Assembly (NCBI GenBank): GCA_964619955.1
Contig: CAZUJF010000007.1
Span: forward strand, 135,164-199,163
DNA: 64,000 nucleotides
Direction: 5' to 3'
DNA from: JACQFK01 sp964619955
Lineage (GTDB): Bacteria; Planctomycetota; MHYJ01; JACPRB01
Positions 51,785-60,025 of the stretch are shown piece after piece. Under the pieces are notes generated by a model, which was given only the letters and a program-made list of their open reading frames with translations, searched no databases and was not told where the DNA came from. Positions within the stretch are counted from its first letter, which is position 1. Each line of letters begins with the position of its first letter. Position numbers and translations under genes: made by a program.

Positions 51785-53047
51785 GTGAGCCGCCGGGCCT
51801 GGGTCCTCTACGACGTCGCGAACTCCGCGTTCTACCTCAGCATCGCCGCCGCGATCTTCCCGTTGTTCTTCCAGGAGCTCTACGTCCGGCGCCACGCCGG
51901 CGAGGGGCTGCCGGGGGAGCTGCGCACGCAGGGGGCGGGGCTCCTGGGCTACACCGCGGCCGCGGCGCTGCTCGTCATCGCCCTGCTGGGACCGCTGCTC
52001 GGCGCGCTCGCCGACCGCCGGGGTCTGAAGAAGCGCCTCCTGGCGGGCTTCGCCCTGCTCGGGATCGTGTCCACCGCGGGGCTGGCGTTCGTCGGCCCGG
52101 ACGCCGTCGAGACCGCGGCGCTGCTCTACGCCCTGGGCACCGTCGGGGCCGCCGGCAGCATCGTCTTCTACGACGCGCTGCTGTCCGCCGTCGCGGAGCC
52201 GGGGGATCTGGACCGCACCTCGTCGCTCGGATTCGCGGCGGGTTATTTCGGGAGCGTGCTGCTCTTCCTCGTCCAGATGGGATTCATCCTGAAGCCCTCG
52301 TGGTTCGGGCTGTCGGGGGCGGACGCGGGGGTGCGGCTCTCGTTCCTGAGCGTGGCCGTCTGGTGGGGGCTGTTCACGATCCCGCTGCTGCGGCACGTGC
52401 AGGAGCCGGTCGGCGACGGCGCCCGGGAGGGTCTGGGCCGGACGCTGCGCCGGCTGGCGGGTCAGAAGCCGCTGCTGCTCTTCCTGGCGGCGTACTGGCT
52501 CTATGCGGACGGGATCGGGACGATCATCAAGATGGCGGCGGCGTTCGGGTACAGCCTGGGGCTGGAGCGGGGGCATCTGCTGGGGGCGCTGGTGCTGACG
52601 CAGCTGATCGGGGTGCCCTGCGCGTTCGGGTTCGGGCGGCTGGCGCGCGCGTGGGGTCCGAAGCGGACGATCCTCCTGGGGCTGGCCGTGTATACGCTGA
52701 TCTGCGGGATGGCGCTGGGGATGAGCCGGACCTGGCATTTCTACGCGCTGGCCTGCGGGGTGGGGCTGGTGCAGGGGGGCACGCAGGCGCTGAGCCGTTC
52801 GCTGTTTGCGACGCTGATTCCGGCGGGCCGGTCGGCGGAGTATTTCGGGCTCTTCAGCACGATGGAGAAGTTCGCGGGGATCGCGGGTCCCTTGATCCTG
52901 GGGCTCTTGTGGAGCGGGGGCGGGGATCCGAGGCGGGGGATCGCGGCCATCGCCGGATTCTTCCTGCTGGGCGGCCTGCTGCTGCTCGCGGTCGACGTGG
53001 AGGAGGGCCGCCGTCAGGCGTCCGGCGTCCCGGCCGGACGGCGCTGA
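51785..53047 (+). CDS. MFS transporter, UMF1 family
   Basis: 420 residues from GTG 51785, about 12 transmembrane helices. WVLYDVANSAFYLSIAAAIFP is the N-terminal signature of the UMF1/Atg22-like family of the major facilitator superfamily; GALADRRGLKKRLL is the loop 2-3 motif. Substrate unknown, members are sometimes linked to amino-acid or lipid export. Divergent from the cyclase operon. Its 3' end overlaps the convergent thiO gene by 34 bases. Confidence 0.88.
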   Translation: MSRRAWVLYDVANSAFYLSIAAAIFPLFFQELYVRRHAGEGLPGELRTQGAGLLGYTAAAALLVIALLGPLLGALADRRGLKKRLLAGFALLGIVSTAGLAFVGPDAVETAALLYALGTVGAAGSIVFYDALLSAVAEPGDLDRTSSLGFAAGYFGSVLLFLVQMGFILKPSWFGLSGADAGVRLSFLSVAVWWGLFTIPLLRHVQEPVGDGAREGLGRTLRRLAGQKPLLLFLAAYWLYADGIGTIIKMAAAFGYSLGLERGHLLGALVLTQLIGVPCAFGFGRLARAWGPKRTILLGLAVYTLICGMALGMSRTWHFYALACGVGLVQGGTQALSRSLFATLIPAGRSAEYFGLFSTMEKFAGIAGPLILGLLWSGGGDPRRGIAAIAGFFLLGGLLLLAVDVEEGRRQASGVPAGRR

Positions 53048-54147
53048 GGATCGAACGGGCTGAGATCGATCCGGGAGGGCCGGCCCTTCACGAGATCCGC
53101 GACCCACTCGCCCGTGATGGGCGCCAGCAGGATCCCGTTGCGGTAATGCCCCGTGGCGAGGATCAGCCCTTCCGTTCCTTTCACCCGCCCGACGTAGGGC
53201 ATGCGGTCCGGCGAGGAGGGACGCAGTCCCGACCAGGACGTCACGACCGGCAGCTTGCCCAGGCCGGGGATCAGCCGCATGCCCCGGCGGGCGAGATCCC
53301 CGGTCGCCTCCAGCGTGACGGCATTGTTGAAGCCCGCCTGTTCGAGGGTGCTGCCCACGAGGATGCGTCCGTCCAGGCGGGGGATGAGATAGGTCTCCCC
53401 CTCGAGGATGATGGAGCGGCAGTAGTCGGGCGGCGCCTGCACCAGCAGGATCTGGCCCTTCACGGGCTTGACCGGCAGCTCCAGTCCGAGCGGGGCGAGC
53501 AGCTCCGGCGACCAGGCCCCGCCGGCCAGCACGACGGTCCCCGCGTAGAGATCCCCCTTCGGCGTCCGCACCCCCGTCACCCGGCCCGGGACGCGGAGGA
53601 AGCTCGTGACGGGGGTATTCGGCCGGATCTCGGCCCCGAGCTTCGCGGCGGCCTGCGCGAGGGCGGTCGTGACGCGGTTGTTGCGGAGCTGGGCGATGTC
53701 GGGCAGATGCAGCGCGCCCCGGATCGACGGCGATACGTTCGGCTCGAGGGCGAGGGCCTCGTCCCGCGAAAGCCGGCGGCAGGCATGGCCGCGCTCCCGT
53801 TTCCAGGTCTCGAGGAGCTCGGCGTCGCGGACGCTCTGGGGATCCTCCGAGATCAGGAGCATCAAGCCGCTGACGCGGTACTCGGAATCGACGCCCGTCG
53901 CGGCGGCGACTTCGCGGCAGAGGGGTTCGTAGAGGGCGAGGCTGGCCTCGCAGGCGCCGACGAGGGCCGGGGGATAGTCGGCGAGATGGACGGGCGTGAG
54001 CATGCCGCCGGCGGCGAAGGAGGCTTCGCGGCCGATCTCGCCGCGTTCGAGGAGCGTGACGGCGACGCCCTCCTTGGCGAGGCGGTGGGCGACGGCGGCC
54101 CCCACGATGCCGCCTCCGACGACGAGCACGTCCGGCTGTCTGGTCAT
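53014..54147 (-). CDS. thiO: Glycine oxidase ThiO-like FAD-dependent oxidoreductase
   Basis: 377 residues. FAD-binding motif VVGGGIVGAAVAHRLA at the N-terminus, LLERGEIGREASFAAGGML next, and the C-terminal SWSGLRPSSPDRMPYVG and GHYRNGILLAPITGE signatures of the ThiO/DadA group. ThiO oxidises glycine to iminoglycine for thiazole synthesis in thiamine production; no other thiamine gene is adjacent, so a related amino-acid oxidase remains possible. TATAAG lies 6 bases before the ATG. Convergent overlap of 34 bases with the MFS gene. Confidence 0.87.
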   Translation of the reverse strand: MTRQPDVLVVGGGIVGAAVAHRLAKEGVAVTLLERGEIGREASFAAGGMLTPVHLADYPPALVGACEASLALYEPLCREVAAATGVDSEYRVSGLMLLISEDPQSVRDAELLETWKRERGHACRRLSRDEALALEPNVSPSIRGALHLPDIAQLRNNRVTTALAQAAAKLGAEIRPNTPVTSFLRVPGRVTGVRTPKGDLYAGTVVLAGGAWSPELLAPLGLELPVKPVKGQILLVQAPPDYCRSIILEGETYLIPRLDGRILVGSTLEQAGFNNAVTLEATGDLARRGMRLIPGLGKLPVVTSWSGLRPSSPDRMPYVGRVKGTEGLILATGHYRNGILLAPITGEWVADLVKGRPSRIDLSPFDPQRRPAGTPDA

Positions 54148-54153
54148 GGCGCG

Positions 54154-54159
54154 CTTATA
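54154..54159 (-). promoter_or_regulatory. -10 box close to thiO start
   Basis: Minus-strand TATAAG, 6 bases before the ATG at 54147, with no ribosome site between. Confidence 0.4.
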
Positions 54160-54234
54160 TCACAGGCCCGGGTGCGGCGGCAAGGCTCCCCCTTGACCCA
54201 TGCGCGCGGCGCGAGTTAACATCCCTCCCCTCCC

Positions 54235-54309
54235 GCCCCCATCGTCTAGCGGTTAGGACACCGGCTTTTCAAGCCGGCAGCACGGGTTCGATTCCCGTTG
54301 GGGGTACCA
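54235..54309 (+). tRNA. tRNA-Glu (UUC)
   Basis: A full cloverleaf is visible: acceptor GCCCCCA pairing with TGGGGGT (one G-T pair), D-arm GTCTAGCGGTTAGGAC, anticodon stem CCGGC/GCCGG with loop TTTTCAA and anticodon TTC, and T-arm CGGGTTCGATTCCCG. The discriminator A and CCA are encoded. It decodes GAA and GAG glutamate codons. It ends 8 bases before the convergent pilin-like gene's stop. No integrase or attachment duplication is seen around it. Confidence 0.95.
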
Positions 54310-54317
54310 TCCGCCCC

Positions 54318-55793
54318 CTACGGCTTCTGCCTCCACGAGGCGATGGACCAGGTGCTCGTGGTCCCGCCGGCGTTGGGGGGGAGCCCCGGGGGACCCTTGC
54401 CCATCCGGGCCTTGTCGTCGAAGTCGACCGACAGCCGGACGTGCGAGCCGTTGGACTGGTCGCGCTTGATCTGGACCTGGTTCCCCGCCGTCATGTTTCC
54501 GTACACCGTCGTCGTCATGGAGCTCGGCGTGCCGAGGTTGTTGTCGTAGAAGTTGTTCTCGGCGTACATGTACCCCTCGAAGCGCCGGGTCGTGCCGTAG
54601 AGCGGATCCCCGAAATAGACGTTCCCGCTGTCGGCCACCGCGGGATCCTTCATCGCGATGAACGCGACCGCGTCCTTGTTCGCGTTCAGGTAGAAGAGGT
54701 TGTCGCCGAAGTAGATGTTCCCCTTGGCCACGAACGTGACTTTGATGCCCGTCGCCTCGGGATGGTAGAACTTGAAGCTGTAGGTGTGCCGGTTGTTCAG
54801 CCAGAGATTCCCGTCGACGTAATAGACCACGTGGTTCCCCCGTCCGGGGCTCAGCCGCAGGTGGTAGGCGTCCGTCCCGTTCCAGTTCGGATCGAGCCGC
54901 ACGGGTGCCAGCGGGTCCTCCAGGAAGTAGTCCTCCTTCACCGTGGCCGAGGTCAGCTCGGTCCGGTCGCTCGGATTCATCCGGAAGATGTGGGCCGGAT
55001 TGTCCGGATCGAGGATCTGCACCGCCGAGCCGCCGGCGTCGTCGGCCCCCACGACCCCCTGGTTCCGCAGGCTCTCCCGGACGTTCACGCCGTGGTTGAT
55101 CTCGTACTTCATCACCGCCAGGTCGAGCGCGGCCTGCGTGCCCTGGACGGAGCTCAGCGGCGGATTCTGCGAGCTCGTGTCCGTGGCGCGGTTCTGGACC
55201 ATCACCTGGAAGTCGCCGGGATCCTGGCCCGGATACGGAATGATGGCGGCGTCCCCCGTCTTCTCCAGGTCGCCCCCCGAGTAGACGCTGCCGCGCACCC
55301 GGTCGGCCTGCCCCCCCCGGCCCCCGAACGTCAGCGCGTAGGGATCGCCCGAACTGTTCCCGGCGAAGAGGGCGTTCCAATAGACCCCTCCCCCGCTCCG
55401 GCTCAGCAGGATCTCCAGGCGGCGCGCCATGCCGCTGTGGACCCCCTCCACGTCGAGCCGGAGGAAGTCGCCCTCCTGGGCCTCGTCGATCGTGCCGTTC
55501 CCGTTGTTGTCCTGGCCGTCCTTCCCGTGGTCGGTCTTCACGATCGCGAACGTGCCGTGCGAGAAGTCCCCGCTGAGCAGGCCCGTTCCGCCCTCGTTGA
55601 GGTTGCGGATGCAGGCGGCCGCCCCCGCCTCCGCCGTGTAGAGCGCCTGGAGCGCGAAGGCGGCGTTCGTCGTCGCCCGGTTGCCGCTCAGGGTGATCGT
55701 GAAGAACGCGCCGGCGATGCCCGCCAGCATGAAACACACGATGGTGACCATCAGGAGGGCTCCGCCCCGCTTCCGGGCGTGCGGCGTCTTCAT
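54318..55793 (-). CDS. PilX-like pilus-assembly/pseudopilin protein
   Basis: 491 residues. Pilin-like N-terminus: basic leader MKTPHARKRGGALLMV, hydrophobic helix VTIVCFMLAGIAGAFFTITL, then a helix with LQALYTAEAGAAACIRNL, the PilX N-terminal pattern. The long exported part is beta-rich with GNIYFGDNLFY and GNVYFGDPLYG repeats, suggesting a parallel beta-helix. Third and last gene of a leftward pilin set, joined to the preceding gene by an ATGA overlap. Likely a minor pilin or type II secretion pseudopilin. Confidence 0.82.
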   Translation of the reverse strand: MKTPHARKRGGALLMVTIVCFMLAGIAGAFFTITLSGNRATTNAAFALQALYTAEAGAAACIRNLNEGGTGLLSGDFSHGTFAIVKTDHGKDGQDNNGNGTIDEAQEGDFLRLDVEGVHSGMARRLEILLSRSGGGVYWNALFAGNSSGDPYALTFGGRGGQADRVRGSVYSGGDLEKTGDAAIIPYPGQDPGDFQVMVQNRATDTSSQNPPLSSVQGTQAALDLAVMKYEINHGVNVRESLRNQGVVGADDAGGSAVQILDPDNPAHIFRMNPSDRTELTSATVKEDYFLEDPLAPVRLDPNWNGTDAYHLRLSPGRGNHVVYYVDGNLWLNNRHTYSFKFYHPEATGIKVTFVAKGNIYFGDNLFYLNANKDAVAFIAMKDPAVADSGNVYFGDPLYGTTRRFEGYMYAENNFYDNNLGTPSSMTTTVYGNMTAGNQVQIKRDQSNGSHVRLSVDFDDKARMGKGPPGLPPNAGGTTSTWSIASWRQKP

Positions 55794-56386
55794 GGCTCGT
55801 TCCTCAAATCCACGGTGATCGTGGCCTGGCGCCGGATCCGCGTGCCCTTGAGGTCGCGCTGCTCCAGCTCCAGCGTGACGCCCACCTTGTGGGGGGTGTA
55901 CACGAACTTCAGGCCCCCGGCCTTCACGTCGCTGCAGACGCGGGTCGTCTTCCCGAAGGGGTCCGTCTTCTCCACGACCCCCTCGTCGATGCGGCCGTCG
56001 CCGTTGTCGTCGCTCCCGTTGAGCGACTCCCCGGGCGCGGGGATCCAGCGGTACCTCGCGGGCCTGGCGAACTGGGCCTCGCGCCGGACCTGGTCGAAGC
56101 CCGAGATCATGCCGAAGCGCAGATCGGCGACCGGCTGCCCCGCCACCACGGGGACGGGGGGATCGCCGGTCTTCAACGTGGCGGGCCCGGCCTCCCGGAG
56201 ATCCCGGCTGATCTCGGACAGCAGCTCCCGGGCGCGGCCGTCCAGCGAGAGATGCACCGATTCGTTCACGTAGGTGTCGGAGGACCGCTGGAGCAGGAGA
56301 TAGACGATCCCGACCAGGACCGACAGGACCGCCGTGGCGACCAGGACCTCCAACAGGCCGAGTCCCGCACGCCCGCCTCGCTTCAT
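55790..56386 (-). CDS. Prepilin-type PilW-like minor pilin
   Basis: 198 residues with a type III prepilin leader: MKRGGRAG ahead of LGLLEVLVATAVLSVLVGIVY. Glu at +5 after the cleavage site is present (LLEVL), so a prepilin peptidase should process and methylate it. The rest is a short beta domain (DPFGKTTRVCSDVKAGGLKF). Lies 4 bases after the PilV-like gene and overlaps the PilX-like gene by ATGA, so the three form one operon for a minor-pilin tip complex. Confidence 0.85.
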   Translation of the reverse strand: MKRGGRAGLGLLEVLVATAVLSVLVGIVYLLLQRSSDTYVNESVHLSLDGRARELLSEISRDLREAGPATLKTGDPPVPVVAGQPVADLRFGMISGFDQVRREAQFARPARYRWIPAPGESLNGSDDNGDGRIDEGVVEKTDPFGKTTRVCSDVKAGGLKFVYTPHKVGVTLELEQRDLKGTRIRRQATITVDLRNEP

Positions 56387-56390
56387 GGCG

Positions 56391-56942
56391 CTACTCCCTC
56401 TTCAGGAAGATGTACCGGTAGCTCCAGGAGCGCGGCCCCTGAATGCCCTTCCATTCGATCCGAACCTCGACCGGCAGCAGCTTGAAGCCCGCGGCCACGC
56501 CGGCCGAGTCGATCGTCCCGTTCCCGTTCAGATCCCGGGGCATCAAGAGCGCGGGGTCGACCACGTCCTCCCGGAGCCGGCCGCCCGAGGCGTCCGTGGG
56601 GAACAGGATCTTCCCGCATTTCCCGTCGGGATCGTCCGCCAGGGGGACGAGGCCTTCCACGTCGAAGTCCGACCCGGGCGCGGTGCCGGGCCCCGGAGGG
56701 GGATCGTCCGAGGGCACGCGGTTGTAGGCGGCGAAGATGTCCCCGAAGGCGCGGTCCCTCATCGTTTCGATCATCCGTTCGGCCCCGCGCATGGCCGCCA
56801 GGTTCTCGCGGTCCCCCGCGTTCAGGCGGCTGTTGTGCAGGATGGAGAAGATGAATCCGAACAGGGCCGTGGAAAGGATCGCCACCGCGAGCATCACTTC
56901 AAGGAGCGTGAATCCCCCGCTCCCGCGGCCTTGAATGCGCAT
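56391..56942 (-). CDS. Prepilin-type PilV-like minor pilin
   Basis: 183 residues from ATG 56942, with GGAGG upstream. The longer frame to 57116 lacks a leader. MRIQGRGSGG-FTLLEVMLAVAILST is a classic prepilin leader and N-methylation motif with Glu5. The soluble part contains DDPDGKCGKILFP and DLNGNGTIDSAG, the latter a calcium-binding-like DxNxNGxID loop. First gene of the three-gene pilin set. No pilus ATPase or secretin is in the window. Confidence 0.86.
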   Translation of the reverse strand: MRIQGRGSGGFTLLEVMLAVAILSTALFGFIFSILHNSRLNAGDRENLAAMRGAERMIETMRDRAFGDIFAAYNRVPSDDPPPGPGTAPGSDFDVEGLVPLADDPDGKCGKILFPTDASGGRLREDVVDPALLMPRDLNGNGTIDSAGVAAGFKLLPVEVRIEWKGIQGPRSWSYRYIFLKRE

Positions 56943-57127
56943 GGCTGCCCTCCGCACCCTTGTCCGCCAATCAGGGTGCAACCCCCATGCCAAGCCTCCC
57001 CGGGGGCCGGGCGGCGCCCCCTCCGGGGAAAGTTCCGCTTCCCTCGTGGGAAACCCCGTCCGGACAGGGACCGGAAGCCCCGGCCTGCCGCCGCGGGCAT
57101 GGCCCGCTTCTTGCATCCTGAAGGGTC

Positions 57128-58372
57128 ATGAGAGACATGGATCGTGTCTTGAGAGGATCCTTCGTATTCGTCATCCTGGGCGCCGCCTGGGCCGTGGGCA
57201 CCCTCCCCCAGGAGCCGGAGTTCGTCGAGATCCGCTTCGTCCGGATCCACCTCAAGAACGGGAATTTCCTCGAAGGCGACGTGGCCCTGGAGACGCGCCA
57301 CTCCGTGACCCTCCGCACGAAGCAGGGGGAGCTCGTCCTGGACCGCGGAGCGATCGAGCGACTGGAGCAGGTCCGCCTGCGAACGGCCGTGGTGAAGCCC
57401 GCGCCGAAACCCTGCTCCCCTCCCCCGGCTCCGGGGGCGCCGACGGAGACGCCCAACCCGCTGATCGACCGGATCCTGGAACAGCTGCTCACGGCCCGCG
57501 AGGAGCAGGCTTTTCAACTCTTGCAGAACCTGATCCAGGCCGGCCGGCCCGCGGTCGGCTATCTGGTCCGGAAACTCGGAACCGTGGACGCCCGGCTCCG
57601 GCCCTCCGTGGCGGCCGCCCTGGTCGAGCTCCGGGACCCGCGGGCCGTTCCCGGGCTCGTCGCCCTGCTGGGTCAGCCGAACCCGGCGCTCCGGGCCGAG
57701 GCGGTCCGGATCCTAGGACTCCTCGGAGACCCCGCCGCGGCGGACGCGCTCGCTCAGGCGCTCCAGGACGAGGCCGCCCTGGTCCGGAGCGCCGCGGTCG
57801 AGGCGCTCGGGGCCCTGGACACCCGGGACGCGTTCCGGGCGCTGGCCCCCTTGTGCGCGGATCCCGAGCGGGAGGTCCGCCTTCGCGCGCTCCAGGTGCT
57901 CCCCGCCCTCGCCCAGAACCAGGACCGCTGGAACGATCTGGAGAACGTGCTCCTCGACGCGCTCGACGTCACCCGGGGCGACGCCAGGGCGGACGTGATC
58001 GCGGTCTTCGGGCTCTGCAGGTTCAGGCACGCGGCACGATACCTGATCCCGTGCCTCCGGGACGAGGCTCCGGCGGTCCGGGGGGCCGCCGCGGACGCGC
58101 TCTGCGCCTTGGAGGCCTGGGACTCGGCCGACAGGATCCTGGAGCGCCTCCTGGAGGAGCGGGATTCGACGGTGCGGATCCGGCTCGCCGCCGCGGCCGC
58201 ACGCTTCAAGCTCCAAGCCTCGATCGGCCCCCTGATCTCCTGGCTCGGCGATGCCGATCCCCGGGTCGCCCAGGCGGCCCTGGGGGCGCTCCGACCGCTC
58301 ACGGGACAGGATTTCGGGGAGGATGCCGCCCGCTGGGCCGCCTGGTGGGCGACCGTCAGGCCCAAAGGCTAG
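57128..58372 (+). CDS. Exported HEAT-repeat protein with terminal W-x-x-WW motif
   Basis: 414 residues, with a hydrophobic N-terminus (VFVILGAAWAVGTLP). Residues about 35-80 form a small beta module (RIHLKNGNFLEGDV) of a kind seen in envelope proteins. HEAT repeats fill about 130-395 (DPRAVPGLVALLGQPNPALR, DPAAADALAQALQDEAALV). The chain ends in LTGQDFGEDAARWAAWWATV, a motif shared with three other genes here. Such repeats make a curved protein-binding surface; partner unknown. An ATG nine bases later (57137) is an alternative start. Confidence 0.82.
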   Translation: MRDMDRVLRGSFVFVILGAAWAVGTLPQEPEFVEIRFVRIHLKNGNFLEGDVALETRHSVTLRTKQGELVLDRGAIERLEQVRLRTAVVKPAPKPCSPPPAPGAPTETPNPLIDRILEQLLTAREEQAFQLLQNLIQAGRPAVGYLVRKLGTVDARLRPSVAAALVELRDPRAVPGLVALLGQPNPALRAEAVRILGLLGDPAAADALAQALQDEAALVRSAAVEALGALDTRDAFRALAPLCADPEREVRLRALQVLPALAQNQDRWNDLENVLLDALDVTRGDARADVIAVFGLCRFRHAARYLIPCLRDEAPAVRGAAADALCALEAWDSADRILERLLEERDSTVRIRLAAAAARFKLQASIGPLISWLGDADPRVAQAALGALRPLTGQDFGEDAARWAAWWATVRPKG

Positions 58373-58458
58373 ATTTGCCGCCGCGCCCGGAGGAAGTAGA
58401 CGTGCGTGGCCCCGCCGCCGTTGTGGGCGTCGATCAGGACCCGCGTGTAGACCTCCAT
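58369..58458 (-). CDS. Candidate 29-residue protein after the HEAT/GATase-like gene
   Basis: A small frame of 29 codons starts 8 bases after the stop of the larger leftward gene. AGGAG, formed across that stop codon, sits five bases before the ATG. The sequence MEVYTRVLIDAHNGGGATHV is protein-like and ends in basic residues. Its stop overlaps the stop of the convergent HEAT gene. It could be a genuine short peptide or the relic of a longer gene's end. Confidence 0.4.
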   Translation of the reverse strand: MEVYTRVLIDAHNGGGATHVYFLRARRQI

Positions 58459-58466
58459 CCAGACTC

Positions 58467-59903
58467 CTATTTCTTTTCGAGCAGCTTCCTTCGATCCTTG
58501 GCCTCGATCAGGAAGTTGAGCAGCATGTTCTGAAGCGTGTAGCCGTCGTTCTTGTTCTTCTGCTTGCTGAAGTGCGACAGGACGTGGAGGACCTTGCCGC
58601 CTTTAATCTGGGAAAGTTCTTCATAAACGCCCCCGGTGGCCCCGATGGAAGCCGCGGACGCCCCGGGGGAGAAGGTCACCGCGACCGCCCCGAACTGGTG
58701 GTTCGCCTGAAGTTCGGGCGCCTCGACCAGGACGACGACCTTCTTGGGATCCACCGCCAGCGTGTAGGATTGAGCGTCGATCTCCCATCCACGATCAATC
58801 GCTTTTTCGATGGGGCCGTCGTCCTGCGGGTCTTCTTCCTCCCTGGCGAAGACCTCCCGCAGGAAGGGGTGGCCGGTGGACCCTTTCTTCGGGAAGATCG
58901 CCACGTTCATCTTCTGCGTTTCCGCGCCTCTTTGGATGTATCCCGGGAAGGCGTCCTCCAGGACATCCGCCATCCCCCAATCCGAGGTGAACAGGTACCC
59001 TCCTGAAGCCACGAATTGCCGGATCTTCTCAAGATCCCCCTTCTTGAGGCGTTCGCTCTTGTAGGCCGTGCAATTGACGATCAATGCCTTGCACTTGGAA
59101 AGATCCTGTCTTCCCAGCGTGGCCCGGGCGATGACCAGGTGGGGGATTTTCAATCCCTCGACGACGTCCTGGACTCCGTCGTAATCCCCGAGGAGGACGA
59201 CGACCTCGTCCTGTTTGCCCTTCTTGAGTTCTTCGTAGTCGGTGAGGCGGTTGCGTTTGATCATGGCGACGACGGTATCGCGCTCGCCGTGGGGAGGGTC
59301 CCCCACCTTGAAGGTCTCCTTGTTCTTCTCCCACCAAGCGGTCCAGTTCTCACTGCTCCCGAGGTCTGTTCCGGTCAGGTTGATTAGACCCATTCGCGCC
59401 TGTCGGGCCACTTCGCTGCTGTTCTTCTTCTTTTCCAGAGAACTGATCCTGATCAGCACCGGAATCGAATCCCGAAGACCCCGTCTGACGAGTTCGTCCA
59501 TGGCCGTGACCTGCAAATCCGGCGTTCCCTCAGCCGCGATCTTCAGGAGACCTCCATTGGCCGGCTCGGAGGAGTTGAACTGCAGACTCATCATGAGGTC
59601 GCGCTTGAGGGCGGCGTCCCCCCCTTTGGCCAGGATCGCCTTTTCAAGTTCCTCCACTCCTTCGGCGGAGCTGATCTTGGCCAGCCCGGTGATAAGGATC
59701 CAGTACGCCTCCACGCGCCTGGCGGAAATGCCGCCCAGCATCAATTTGACCGCGCGGGCGCTGTTGTCGCGGACCACCGCCTGGACGGCGATGGCGAATT
59801 TGCCGACGCTCGTCCCCGCCGCGGAAGCCTGAAACTCGCTGCTGATCTGCGACCAGTCGTCGAAGCTCAGCAGGGAGAGCAGCAGCGTCACGCCGATATT
59901 CAT
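58467..59903 (-). CDS. HEAT-repeat protein with GATase-like domain
   Basis: 478 residues from ATG 59903, with an exported-type start (MNIGVTLLLSLLSFDDW). HEAT-like helices occupy about 20-180, ending in LTGTDLGSSENWTAWWEKN. The second half is an alpha/beta domain of class I glutamine-amidotransferase or DUF4159 type: EVVVLLGDYDGVQDVVEGL, KCKALIVNC, then QFVASGGYLFTSDWGMADVL. The catalytic triad of true amidotransferases is not evident. Such domains in planctomycetal envelope proteins are of unknown role and often occur near VWA proteins, as here. Divergent from the VWA gene. Confidence 0.8.
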   Translation of the reverse strand: MNIGVTLLLSLLSFDDWSQISSEFQASAAGTSVGKFAIAVQAVVRDNSARAVKLMLGGISARRVEAYWILITGLAKISSAEGVEELEKAILAKGGDAALKRDLMMSLQFNSSEPANGGLLKIAAEGTPDLQVTAMDELVRRGLRDSIPVLIRISSLEKKKNSSEVARQARMGLINLTGTDLGSSENWTAWWEKNKETFKVGDPPHGERDTVVAMIKRNRLTDYEELKKGKQDEVVVLLGDYDGVQDVVEGLKIPHLVIARATLGRQDLSKCKALIVNCTAYKSERLKKGDLEKIRQFVASGGYLFTSDWGMADVLEDAFPGYIQRGAETQKMNVAIFPKKGSTGHPFLREVFAREEEDPQDDGPIEKAIDRGWEIDAQSYTLAVDPKKVVVLVEAPELQANHQFGAVAVTFSPGASAASIGATGGVYEELSQIKGGKVLHVLSHFSKQKNKNDGYTLQNMLLNFLIEAKDRRKLLEKK

Positions 59904-60025
59904 TGTTCCGTTCCCGCACTCGTGAAGGAGCGTCAGATTGCCCCCGACATGCATGCATGATACACTCCTTTCGGTAAATCTTTGAACCCCCTCTTCCCCG
60001 GGCTCCTTCTTGAGGAAATGACAAC

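Noticed and set aside
54235..54309. The tRNA-Glu gene as an integration site of a mobile element
   Set aside because: No integrase, no second copy of its 3' end and no composition shift are seen on either side.
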